NCBI GenBank assembly: GCA_005789325.1
Contig: SXYE01000048.1
Span: 1-7,034 of the forward strand
Source: Actinomycetota bacterium
GTDB lineage: Bacteria > Actinomycetota > Actinomycetes > S36-B12 > UBA5976
Length of the DNA stretch: 7,034 bases
Reading direction: 5' to 3'
How positions within the stretch are numbered: the stretch's first letter is position 1; every line of letters begins with the position of its first letter. This document shows, piece after piece, positions 1 through 6,491 of the stretch. Both the position numbers and the translations under genes were made by a program. The notes under the pieces were generated by a model that saw only the letters and a list, made by a program, of their open reading frames with translations, made no database searches and was not told the origin of the DNA.

Positions 1-1
1 C

Positions 2-865
2 AACGATTCTGCTGAAGCCAATAAAATTGCTGCCAAAGTCTCGCAACAACTAGCTGACGCAAAAGTTTCAATCTGTGCTCTTGGAAGTGACAAAAAGTTG
101 ATTCAAAGTGCAGGTTATGAAATTACAGAATTCGTTCCAGGAACCAGTTCAAATCCAAATTTGGCGCTCGTTTTTGGTGGAGATGGAACAATTCTTAGAG
201 CTGTTGAAGTAACAAGATCAAGCAACATTCCCGTCCTAGGAATTAATCTTGGCCACGTTGGTTTTCTTTCCGAAGCAGAAGTTGAACACATTGAAGATGT
301 CGACAAAGCCATTGTTGAGCATGACTGGATTGAAGAAAAAAGATTGGCAATTGAATTTGTTGTCACTAAGGACAACGAAGTTGTTTTTGAATCTTTCGCC
401 CTTAACGATGTTGCTATAGAAAAATCCGAACCAGGACACATGTTTGATTTGATTTTAGAAATTGATTCAAAGCCAGTGTCTAGATTGTGGGGAGATGGAA
501 TTGTTTTAGAAACTCCAACTGGTTCCACAGATTATGCGTTTAGTGCGGGTGGACCTGTTATTTGGCCAAGTGTTGAAGCTTTGCTTGTTGTACCAATTAG
601 TGCTCATGCTTTATTTGCTAAACCTCTTGTTGTTGACACAAAATCAGTTATTGCCATTGAAGTTCCCCAAGATGGAAGCAACGGTCACTTAACTGCTGAT
701 GGCAGAAGATCTTTTGATTTATCACCTGGCATGCGAATTGAAGTAAAGAAATCTTCTTCATATGTCAATCTGGCAAGATTGGACGAGGAATCTTTTTCTG
801 AAAGATTAGTTAAGAAATTTCAATTGCCCGTTGAAGGCTGGCGTGGGAATAACAAGCGTAAATGA
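2..865 (+). CDS. nadK: NAD kinase, 5'-truncated by the window edge
   Basis: ATP- (or polyphosphate-) dependent NAD kinase makes NADP from NAD in the cytoplasm. The frame is open from base 2, giving 287 visible codons. The codons before the TTG at 98 align with the usual N-terminal Rossmann-like start of the family, so that TTG is not the real start; perhaps 10-20 residues lie upstream of the window. Visible motifs are GGDGT (bases 176-190), the NE/D motif in its N-D form (404-409), TPTGST (512-529) and the C-terminal RLVKKFQLPVEGWRG typical of actinobacterial enzymes. One oddity: the near-invariant GSTAY reads GSTDY, with Asp at codon 530-532. The stop TGA overlaps the recN ATG (ATGA), which implies translational coupling, as in the conserved actinobacterial nadK-recN pair. 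The family assignment is firm; the effect of the substitution is unknown. Confidence 0.96.
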   Translation, partial: NDSAEANKIAAKVSQQLADAKVSICALGSDKKLIQSAGYEITEFVPGTSSNPNLALVFGGDGTILRAVEVTRSSNIPVLGINLGHVGFLSEAEVEHIEDVDKAIVEHDWIEEKRLAIEFVVTKDNEVVFESFALNDVAIEKSEPGHMFDLILEIDSKPVSRLWGDGIVLETPTGSTDYAFSAGGPVIWPSVEALLVVPISAHALFAKPLVVDTKSVIAIEVPQDGSNGHLTADGRRSFDLSPGMRIEVKKSSSYVNLARLDEESFSERLVKKFQLPVEGWRGNNKRK

Positions 866-2595
866 TTAATGATCTTCGAATCCAAAACATCGGTGTGATC
901 GAGGATGTTTCCTTAGAAATGTCTAATGGTTTCACTGTTTTAACAGGTGAGACTGGTGCTGGAAAAACTATGATTCTGACTGCTTTTCAAATGATCATTG
1001 GTGAAAAAGTTGATTCAAGTTTGGTTCGAACTAATGAAAAATCAGCCTTAGTTGAAGCATTTATTAAGGTTCCCCGAGATAAAGAATTACGTCAAAGATT
1101 AGAAGAATTAGATGTCGCAATTGAAGATGATGGAACTCAAATAAGTAGAACAATTGCTCGAGAAGGTCGCGGCAAAATAATTCTAGGAGGAAGATCTGTT
1201 CCCAGCGCCACTTTGGAAGAGATTACTCAAAGCTCGATAACAATTCATGGTCAAGGAGATCAGGTTTTATTAAACAAATCTTCGTTTCAAAGACAATTAT
1301 TAGATCAGTTTGCCGGAGATGATCATCTTGCAAATCTTGTCAAATATCAAGACATTTTCTCAAAATATATTGAAACGAAAAAGAAACTTGAAGAACTTAA
1401 GAAAGTAGGAGGACAAAACGCACTCAGGATTGCTCAATTGCAAGAATCTGTGAAAGAACTAAACGATGCCCAACTTGAAGTTGATGAAGAAATTTCTATT
1501 ACAGAGCGCATAAATCTAATTAACAACAGTGAAGATATTTTCGAATCATTAGCCTTGGCCGACAAATTGCTCAATGGAGCAGAAGATGGCACAACATCTG
1601 TCACCAGCCAGTTGAATCAGGCTCGAAAAGCATTAGATACCGCAGCGGCCAAAAGTGAAAGAATCTCTTCCTTAAGAGATCAGATTTCTAATCTGGAAAT
1701 TGAAGTCTCGACTCTGGCCCGTGATGTAAACAGGGATTTAGCTTCATTAGATCGAGATCCGGCAACAATAGACAAACTTGAATCAAGACGAGCGTTGATA
1801 AAAAAGTTACTTACTAAATATGGTCCAACAAGTAAAGACGCCCTTGAAAACATCAAAAAAATCACCGAAGAATTAGCCACAATTGAAGATTTACCATCTG
1901 CAATTCAAACTGTTGAAAAAGAAATCCAGCTGCAATTGAGTGAATTAGCCATCAGTGCACAAAAAATACATGATTCAAGAGTTGATTCTTCAACGAAAAT
2001 ATCGCTTGCCATAGAAAAGGAACTCAAATCACTTTCAATGCCTAACGCTGATTTCAAAGTAAGAATTGAAACATCAGAAGATCAAGCAGGTCTAAAAATT
2101 AGAGTGGATAAGAATGAGACTCATTTACACTTTGATAATTACGGGGTAGATCAAATTTCATTTGAATTCAGCGCCAATCCAGGTCAACCTCTTCGCCCTA
2201 TATCTAAAGTGGCAAGTGGTGGGGAAATGTCAAGAATCATGTTGGCCATTGAACTAGTTTTTTCAAAAAGTGGAGCAAGTAAAACCATGATTTTCGATGA
2301 AGTTGATGCAGGAATTGGTGGGGCAGCAGCAATCGAAGTTGGTAAACGCTTGAAAGCGTTGGCAAAGAATCACCAGATTGTGGTTGTCACACATTTACCT
2401 CAAGTTGCAGCATTTGCAGATAAACATCTCAAGGTTGAGAAGTCGGCCTCGGGAAATATAACAACTTCAAGTGTTATTGAACTAGATAGTGGTGCAAGAG
2501 TTACCGAAATTGCTCGAATGATGGCTGGAATCCAAGATTCAGCCTCAGCCCTTGAACACGCGCGTGAACTGCTGGGGATGTCGCAAAGCAATTAG
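862..2595 (+). CDS. recN: DNA repair protein RecN (SMC-like ATPase)
   Basis: RecN is a cytoplasmic SMC-related ATPase that acts with RecA in double-strand break repair. The 577 residues match the usual length of about 550-600. The N-terminal half of the ATPase carries the Walker A motif GETGAGKT at residues 29-36 and the family HGQGDQ segment near 129-134. Residues about 155-390 are rich in Glu, Lys, Leu and Gln and look like the antiparallel coiled-coil arm. The C-terminal half has the ABC signature ASGGEMSR (451-458), Walker B IFDEVDAG (477-484) and the H-loop VVVTHLPQ with His511. All ATPase residues are present, so the gene looks intact. The ATG overlaps the nadK stop by four bases and has only a weak Shine-Dalgarno, so it probably depends on coupling to nadK. 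In many actinobacteria two further genes separate recN from pyrG; here pyrG follows after 69 bases. Confidence 0.97.
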   Translation: MINDLRIQNIGVIEDVSLEMSNGFTVLTGETGAGKTMILTAFQMIIGEKVDSSLVRTNEKSALVEAFIKVPRDKELRQRLEELDVAIEDDGTQISRTIAREGRGKIILGGRSVPSATLEEITQSSITIHGQGDQVLLNKSSFQRQLLDQFAGDDHLANLVKYQDIFSKYIETKKKLEELKKVGGQNALRIAQLQESVKELNDAQLEVDEEISITERINLINNSEDIFESLALADKLLNGAEDGTTSVTSQLNQARKALDTAAAKSERISSLRDQISNLEIEVSTLARDVNRDLASLDRDPATIDKLESRRALIKKLLTKYGPTSKDALENIKKITEELATIEDLPSAIQTVEKEIQLQLSELAISAQKIHDSRVDSSTKISLAIEKELKSLSMPNADFKVRIETSEDQAGLKIRVDKNETHLHFDNYGVDQISFEFSANPGQPLRPISKVASGGEMSRIMLAIELVFSKSGASKTMIFDEVDAGIGGAAAIEVGKRLKALAKNHQIVVVTHLPQVAAFADKHLKVEKSASGNITTSSVIELDSGARVTEIARMMAGIQDSASALEHARELLGMSQSN

Positions 2596-2598
2596 TTA

Positions 2599-2604
2599 TA
2601 GGAT
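2599..2604 (+). promoter_or_regulatory. Possible -10 element of a pyrG promoter
   Basis: TAGGAT fits the actinobacterial -10 pattern TAnnnT and lies just after the recN stop. No convincing -35 hexamer is seen 16-18 bases upstream. If it is used, initiation 7-9 bases downstream would fall on C2611, C2612 or G2613, the first bases of the leader hairpin. A shifted reading (TTATAG, 2596-2601) would put the start at about 2608-2610. This is a prediction from pattern only. Confidence 0.35.
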
Positions 2605-2608
2605 GTAA

Positions 2609-2658
2609 TCCCGTGGGGTTAAGGTTTCTTAACTTTCATAAAAATTCTTACCACGGGA
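2609..2658 (+). promoter_or_regulatory. pyrG leader hairpin that sequesters the Shine-Dalgarno
   Basis: TCCCGTGG (2609-2616) is perfectly complementary to CCACGGGA (2651-2658), giving an uninterrupted 8-bp stem with six G-C pairs. The right arm covers most of the pyrG Shine-Dalgarno GGGAG (2655-2659), which stands five bases before the TTG start. The enclosed 34 bases contain a second perfect hairpin: GTTAAG (2618-2623), loop GTTT, CTTAAC (2628-2633). No U-run follows the outer stem, so a terminator is unlikely and control of translation initiation is the better reading. The stem is seen directly; its regulatory role is inferred from its position and from the analogy with enterobacterial pyrC and pyrD leaders. 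Confidence 0.6.
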
Positions 2659-2664
2659 GCTAAA

Positions 2665-4293
2665 TTGTCCAGTAGCAGTGTTAAGCACATTTTTGTCACC
2701 GGTGGTGTGGCTTCATCTCTTGGTAAAGGTTTAACTGCATCTTCCTTAGGTAACTTATTAGTTTCTCGTGGTCTCAAAGTAACAATGCAAAAACTAGATC
2801 CTTATTTAAATGTTGATCCTGGAACAATGAATCCTTTTCAACATGGGGAAGTTTTTGTTACCGAAGATGGTGGCGAAACAGATTTAGATGTGGGACATTA
2901 CGAAAGATTTTTAAATGTTGAATTATCAAAATCAGCCAACGTAACAACTGGTCAAGTTTATTCAAGTGTTATTGCACGTGAAAGACGTGGAGAGTATTTG
3001 GGTGACACCGTTCAAGTTATTCCTCACATAACAAATGAAATCAAAGGTCGAATAAGAGGTATGGCTTCTGCTGATGTTGATGTTGTTATTACAGAAATTG
3101 GTGGCACCGTTGGAGATATTGAGTCTCTACCATTCTTAGAAGCTGTAAGACAGATTCGTCACGAAATTGGTAGAGAAAACACTTTCTTTCTTCATGTAAG
3201 TTTATTGCCCTACATTGGTCCTTCGGGTGAGCAAAAAACCAAACCAACTCAACACAGTGTTGCTTCAATGCGAAGCATCGGTTTGCAACCTGATGCCATT
3301 GTTCTTAGATCTGATCGCATAGTTCCAGAAAACATAAAAAAGAAAATCTCAATGATGTGCGATGTTGATCAGGAAGGTGTTGTGGCAGCAGTAGATGCAC
3401 CAAGTATTTACGACATTCCAAGAGTGCTTCATCGAGAAGGCCTAGATGCTTTTGTAATCAGAAGATTAGGTTTACCATTTCGAGATGTTAATTGGAAAAG
3501 TTGGGATGCACTTCTAGAACGTGTTCATAAACCAGCACACCAAGTAACCGTTGGACTGGTTGGCAAATACATAGATCTACCTGATGCATATTTATCTGTC
3601 TCTGAAGCATTGCGAGCTGGTGGTTTTGCCAATAACGCCAAAGTAACAATCAAATGGGTGGCCTCAGATGATTGCGAAACACCAGAAGGTGCAGCAAAAG
3701 CTTTAAGTGATGTTGATGCAGTGTTAATTCCTGGAGGATTTGGTGTAAGAGGTATTGAAGGAAAACTTGGTGCTCTTACTCATACAAGAAAAAATAGAAT
3801 TCCCACATTAGGAATTTGTCTAGGTTTGCAATGCATGGTTATTGAATTTGCTAGAGAAATTGCAGGTATGCCAGGTGCTTCATCACTTGAGTTTGATGCA
3901 GACACCGCATATCCAGTTATTGCAACAATGGCTGATCAAGTTGAAATTGTGAGTGGACAAAAAGATATGGGCGCTTCCATGCGATTAGGAAGTTTTCCAG
4001 CACACCTTAAAGATAATTCAATTGTGCATGACATTTATGATGCAACTGTCATAACTGAAAGACACAGACATCGCTATGAAGTTAACAATGAATATCGAGA
4101 TAAATTATCTGAACACGGATTGATATTTTCAGGATTATCACCAGATGGAAAACTAGTTGAATTTATCGAACTAGATAAAAAAGATCATCCTTATTATGTA
4201 GCAACCCAAGCTCATCCTGAATTCAAGTCAAGACCTACCAAAGCCCATCCACTCTTTGAAGGATTAATCAAAGCAGCCCTTGATTCACGCTAA
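2665..4293 (+). CDS. pyrG: CTP synthase (glutamine-hydrolysing)
   Basis: CTP synthase converts UTP to CTP using ATP and ammonia from glutamine, the last step of de novo pyrimidine nucleotide synthesis; the active form is a tetramer. The 542 residues are close to the E. coli length of 545. The synthase domain spans roughly 1-270: VTGGVASSLGKG with Lys21 as the P-loop, DLDVGHYERF (73-82) and EIGGTVGDIES (144-154), whose acidic residues bind magnesium. The class I glutamine amidotransferase domain covers about 295-542, with the oxyanion region PGGFG (356-360), nucleophile Cys385 in GICLGLQ, and His517/Glu519 in the AHPEF motif. The catalytic set is complete. The TTG start is supported by the conserved KHIFVTGG beginning and by GGGAG at 2655-2659; no in-frame ATG fits. 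The leader hairpin suggests translational control, possibly by CTP. Confidence 0.98.
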   Translation: MSSSSVKHIFVTGGVASSLGKGLTASSLGNLLVSRGLKVTMQKLDPYLNVDPGTMNPFQHGEVFVTEDGGETDLDVGHYERFLNVELSKSANVTTGQVYSSVIARERRGEYLGDTVQVIPHITNEIKGRIRGMASADVDVVITEIGGTVGDIESLPFLEAVRQIRHEIGRENTFFLHVSLLPYIGPSGEQKTKPTQHSVASMRSIGLQPDAIVLRSDRIVPENIKKKISMMCDVDQEGVVAAVDAPSIYDIPRVLHREGLDAFVIRRLGLPFRDVNWKSWDALLERVHKPAHQVTVGLVGKYIDLPDAYLSVSEALRAGGFANNAKVTIKWVASDDCETPEGAAKALSDVDAVLIPGGFGVRGIEGKLGALTHTRKNRIPTLGICLGLQCMVIEFAREIAGMPGASSLEFDADTAYPVIATMADQVEIVSGQKDMGASMRLGSFPAHLKDNSIVHDIYDATVITERHRHRYEVNNEYRDKLSEHGLIFSGLSPDGKLVEFIELDKKDHPYYVATQAHPEFKSRPTKAHPLFEGLIKAALDSR

Positions 4294-4324
4294 AGGAATC
4301 GGTCAAAGTCTCTAGGGTGGCGGA

Positions 4325-4347
4325 TTACAACTTAGTAAGCGTAATAT
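4325..4347 (+). promoter_or_regulatory. Possible ald promoter/operator region
   Basis: The 92-base gap between pyrG and ald contains an imperfect palindrome, TTAC-aa-CTTA around G4335 and TAAG-c-GTAA, at 4325-4344. The hairpin would be a poor RNA structure (one-base loop) but the symmetry suits a dimeric DNA-binding regulator. TAATAT (4342-4347) or TAGTTT (4349-4354) could serve as a -10, which would place the palindrome over or just ahead of the core promoter; neither has a good -35. No clear terminator for pyrG is visible here. Ald genes in mycobacteria are controlled by the Lrp/AsnC-family AldR, but I cannot say the same regulator acts here. Confidence 0.3.
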
Positions 4348-4371
4348 GTAGTTTTGTTGGATAAACTTCAA

Positions 4372-4376
4372 AGGAG
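4372..4376 (+). promoter_or_regulatory. Ribosome binding site that decides the ald TTG start
   Basis: AGGAG, within AAAGGAGAG, lies nine bases before the TTG at 4386. It is the best Shine-Dalgarno in the window. Together with the protein N-terminus LVGVPKEIK it fixes the TTG as the start. Confidence 0.8.
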
Positions 4377-4385
4377 AGAAACTAA

Positions 4386-5504
4386 TTGTTAGTAGGAGTT
4401 CCAAAAGAGATCAAGAATCGCGAATATCGTGTTGCCATAACTCCTGCTGGAGTCGTTGAATTTATAAAAAATGGTCATCAAGTAGTTGTTGAAAAGAATG
4501 CTGGAGTTGGTTCAGCTATATCTGATGACGAGTATGTAAAGGCCGGTGCGAAAATCTTAGATTCTGCTGACGAGGTTTGGGCTAAATCCGATTTAATTTT
4601 AAAAGTTAAAGAACCTATTGCTGCTGAATATCCAAAAATGCGTAAAGATCAAATTCTTTTTACTTACCTACATTTAGCTGCGTCTAAAGAGTGCACAGAT
4701 GCCTTGATTAAGTCAGGAACAACTGCAATTGCGTATGAAACTGTTGAGCTAGAAAACAGATCTCTGCCACTTTTGGCACCAATGTCAGAAGTTGCTGGCA
4801 GATTAGCTCCTCAAGTTGGTGCGCATTCACTTCTTAAATTTCAAGGCGGTAGAGGTTTATTACTAGGTGGTGTTCCAGGAGTTAGAAAAGGAAACGTAGT
4901 AATTATCGGTGGGGGAGTTTCAGGACAGCACGCTGCAACTATTGCTTTGGGATTTGAAGCAAATGTAACAATTCTTGATCTTAATGTTGACCGATTAAAG
5001 GAAATAGATTTGATATTTGATGGCAAAGTTCAAACACTAGTCTCAAACGCGTTCGAAATCGAAAGATGTGTTTTAGAAGCTGATCTTGTAATTGGAGCAG
5101 TTCTTGTTCCGGGTGCAAAAGCACCAAAATTAGTTTCCAACGATCTGGTCAAAAGAATGAAGCCAGGTTCAGTACTAGTCGACATTGCAATTGATCAAGG
5201 TGGATGTTTTGAAGACTCCAAAGCAACAACACATGATGATCCAACATATAAAATTCATAATTCAATATTTTATTGTGTTGCAAACATGCCTGGTTCTGTT
5301 CCAAACACATCAACGTATGCTTTAACAAATGTTACTTTGCCTTACGCTAAAGCCATTGCTAACAAAGGATGGAAAAAAGCCATCCAAGATGATAAAGCTC
5401 TCAGATTAGGTTTGAATGTGCATGAAGGAAAAGTTACATATAAAGCTGTGGCAGATGCTTTTAATATGGAATACCATCCAGCGGAGAAACTAATTTCTGC
5501 TTAA
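4386..5504 (+). CDS. ald: Alanine dehydrogenase
   Basis: NAD-dependent alanine dehydrogenase interconverts L-alanine with pyruvate, ammonia and NADH in the cytoplasm, either using alanine as carbon/nitrogen source or assimilating ammonia. The 372 residues equal the normal family length (about 370). The catalytic residues fall at the positions known from the M. tuberculosis enzyme: Arg15 (EYRVA), Lys75 (LKVKEP), His96 (YLHLA) and Asp270 (VDIAID). The Rossmann NAD-binding core has GGGVSG (175-180) and Asp198 at the end of the second strand (TILD), which indicates preference for NAD over NADP. The N-terminal signature GVPKEIKNREYRVA separates it from transhydrogenase alpha subunits, and no membrane segment is present. 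It has its own strong ribosome binding site, and its stop overlaps the xerD start by one base (TAATG), so xerD is probably co-transcribed. The gene looks intact. Confidence 0.97.
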   Translation: MLVGVPKEIKNREYRVAITPAGVVEFIKNGHQVVVEKNAGVGSAISDDEYVKAGAKILDSADEVWAKSDLILKVKEPIAAEYPKMRKDQILFTYLHLAASKECTDALIKSGTTAIAYETVELENRSLPLLAPMSEVAGRLAPQVGAHSLLKFQGGRGLLLGGVPGVRKGNVVIIGGGVSGQHAATIALGFEANVTILDLNVDRLKEIDLIFDGKVQTLVSNAFEIERCVLEADLVIGAVLVPGAKAPKLVSNDLVKRMKPGSVLVDIAIDQGGCFEDSKATTHDDPTYKIHNSIFYCVANMPGSVPNTSTYALTNVTLPYAKAIANKGWKKAIQDDKALRLGLNVHEGKVTYKAVADAFNMEYHPAEKLISA

Positions 5505-6397
5505 TGAGACTAGATCAGGCTTTGCCGCTTTATCTGAATCATTTAGCAACAGAAAGAAATCTATCGGCAAACACAATCGAGTCTTATCGACGAGATTTAG
5601 AACATTACCTTGCTGGTATTGATTCATCTACCTCAATCGAAAAAATCCAAGAAGAAAGTATTCAAAATTTTCTTAACAAGTTAAGAAGTGATCTTGCAGA
5701 GTCTTCAATTTCACGCCTTATTGCATCTATTCGAGGGTTTCATAAATTCCTAGTTCAAGAGGATATCTCTAAGAATAATCCTGCTCAATATTTGTCAGTT
5801 GGATCAAAAGCATTACGTTTGCCTAAGACTCTTTCATCTGAAGTAATAAATGCGGTTATTGACTCAATAGATACATCATCTCCTAATTCTTCACGAGATA
5901 AATTGATATTTGAATTTCTTTATGGCACTGGGGCCAGAATCTCAGAATTAGTCAATACCGATCTTGATGACATCGACATCGATTCCAATGTTGTTAAGAT
6001 TCGCTTTGGTAAAGGTTCAAAGCAAAGAATTGTTCCCCTAGGAAAATCACTCAAAATTGCAATTGAAAACTACTTAACTAGAAGTAGAAATTCATTAGTT
6101 AATTCAAAAAAACCTAGCGCAGCCCTAATTCTCAACGCCAAAGGTTCTCGTTTATCACGCCAAAGTATTTGGGAAGTTGTTAACAAGGTGGCATTAGATA
6201 ACAATCTTGAAGATCTCAGTCCACATTCCCTAAGACATGCCTTTGCGACTCATTTATTAGAAGGAGGCGCAGATGTACGCGTGGTGCAGGAGTTACTAGG
6301 ACATAGTTCGGTAAATACCACGCAGATTTACACACATATCACGGTTGAAAGATTGCGAGAAGTCTTCTCCGAAACACATCCCCGAGCACGCAAGTAA
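5504..6397 (+). CDS. xerD: Site-specific tyrosine recombinase XerD
   Basis: XerD works with XerC at the chromosomal dif site to resolve chromosome dimers near division. The 297 residues match the E. coli XerD length (298). The N-terminal SAM-like core-binding domain covers about 1-90 (LATERNLSANTIESYRRDL); the catalytic domain covers about 105-297. The full tyrosine recombinase set is present: Arg145 (GTGARISEL), Lys170 (GKGSKQR), His241 and Arg244 (SPHSLRHAFATHLL), His267 (LLGHSS) and nucleophile Tyr276 (TTQIYTH). The SPHSLRHAFATHLL and DVRVVQ wording and the position before parA favour XerD over XerC, which sequence reading alone cannot settle. The ATG overlaps the ald stop (TAATG). The nearest GGAG (5483-5486) is 17 bases away, too far to be ideal, so translational coupling to ald is likely. 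No integron or phage genes flank it, so a housekeeping role is favoured. Confidence 0.94.
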   Translation: MRLDQALPLYLNHLATERNLSANTIESYRRDLEHYLAGIDSSTSIEKIQEESIQNFLNKLRSDLAESSISRLIASIRGFHKFLVQEDISKNNPAQYLSVGSKALRLPKTLSSEVINAVIDSIDTSSPNSSRDKLIFEFLYGTGARISELVNTDLDDIDIDSNVVKIRFGKGSKQRIVPLGKSLKIAIENYLTRSRNSLVNSKKPSAALILNAKGSRLSRQSIWEVVNKVALDNNLEDLSPHSLRHAFATHLLEGGADVRVVQELLGHSSVNTTQIYTHITVERLREVFSETHPRARK

Positions 6398-6401
6398 TCA
6401 A

Positions 6402-6429
6402 TTGGTGTTGGGTTAATGAGTAATAGAGT
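6402..6429 (+). promoter_or_regulatory. Possible parA promoter
   Basis: TTGGTG (6402-6407) and TAGAGT (6424-6429) are spaced by 16 bases and resemble -35 and TAnnnT -10 elements (the -35 matches TTGACA at only three positions). Initiation would be near 6436, just before the GC-rich double hairpin of the parA leader. This is a pattern match of low strength. Confidence 0.3.
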
Positions 6430-6438
6430 TCAGGCGTA

Positions 6439-6470
6439 GGCTTAACACGGAAGCCCAGCCGGGTCGGCTG
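6439..6470 (+). ncRNA. Tandem abutting hairpins in the parA leader (unrecognised structured RNA)
   Basis: Two perfect hairpins sit end to end. The first is GGCTT (6439-6443), a 7-base loop AACACGG, and AAGCC (6451-6455). The second is CAGCCG (6456-6461), loop GGT, CGGCTG (6465-6470). There are no unpaired bases between them, so the helices could stack. The segment is much richer in G+C (about two thirds) than its surroundings, which in an AT-rich genome often marks structured RNA. No U-run follows, so it is not a standard xerD terminator. The parA start codon lies 21 bases after the second stem. I do not match it to a known riboswitch or leader class. The structure is seen in the sequence; any function is inference. 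Confidence 0.45.
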
Positions 6471-6491
6471 TGCAGAAAGCAAGGTTTCAAA

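Noticed and set aside
98..100. TTG at 98 as the start of NAD kinase
   Set aside because: The frame stays open to base 2 and the upstream codons fit the family N-terminus, so the gene begins outside the window.
115..528. Minus-strand open frames of 60-140 codons (115-528, 236-439, 1680-1880, 2400-2591, 4841-5026, 6339-6620)
   Set aside because: Each lies mostly or wholly opposite a well-supported gene, has low-complexity composition typical of an antisense shadow, and shows no recognisable family motif.
925..945. parS-like centromere sequence near GGTTTCACTG
   Set aside because: Only one half resembles TGTTTCACGTGAAACA and the palindrome is not completed; it lies in recN coding sequence.
2609..2658. 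Rho-independent terminator of recN, or a Bacillus-type pyrG attenuator
   Set aside because: No U-run follows the stem; the next bases are GCTAAATTG, leading into pyrG. The Bacillus mechanism needs a GGG-initiated transcript and a terminator hairpin, neither of which is seen.
5504..6397. XerD-like gene as a phage or integron integrase with attachment site
   Set aside because: Length, motifs and conserved neighbours match the housekeeping recombinase, and no att-like repeats, tRNA or phage genes are seen.
6398..6491. 6C RNA or a known riboswitch (c-di-GMP, c-di-AMP, cobalamin) before parA
   Set aside because: 6C RNAs can lie near ParA-like genes, but their runs of six cytosines are absent, and none of the conserved cores of the riboswitches I considered fits the double hairpin.
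6420..6491. Upstream extension of parA beyond the GTG at 6492
   Set aside because: The frame is open back to 6420 but holds no ATG, GTG or TTG codon, and it runs through the hairpin region.
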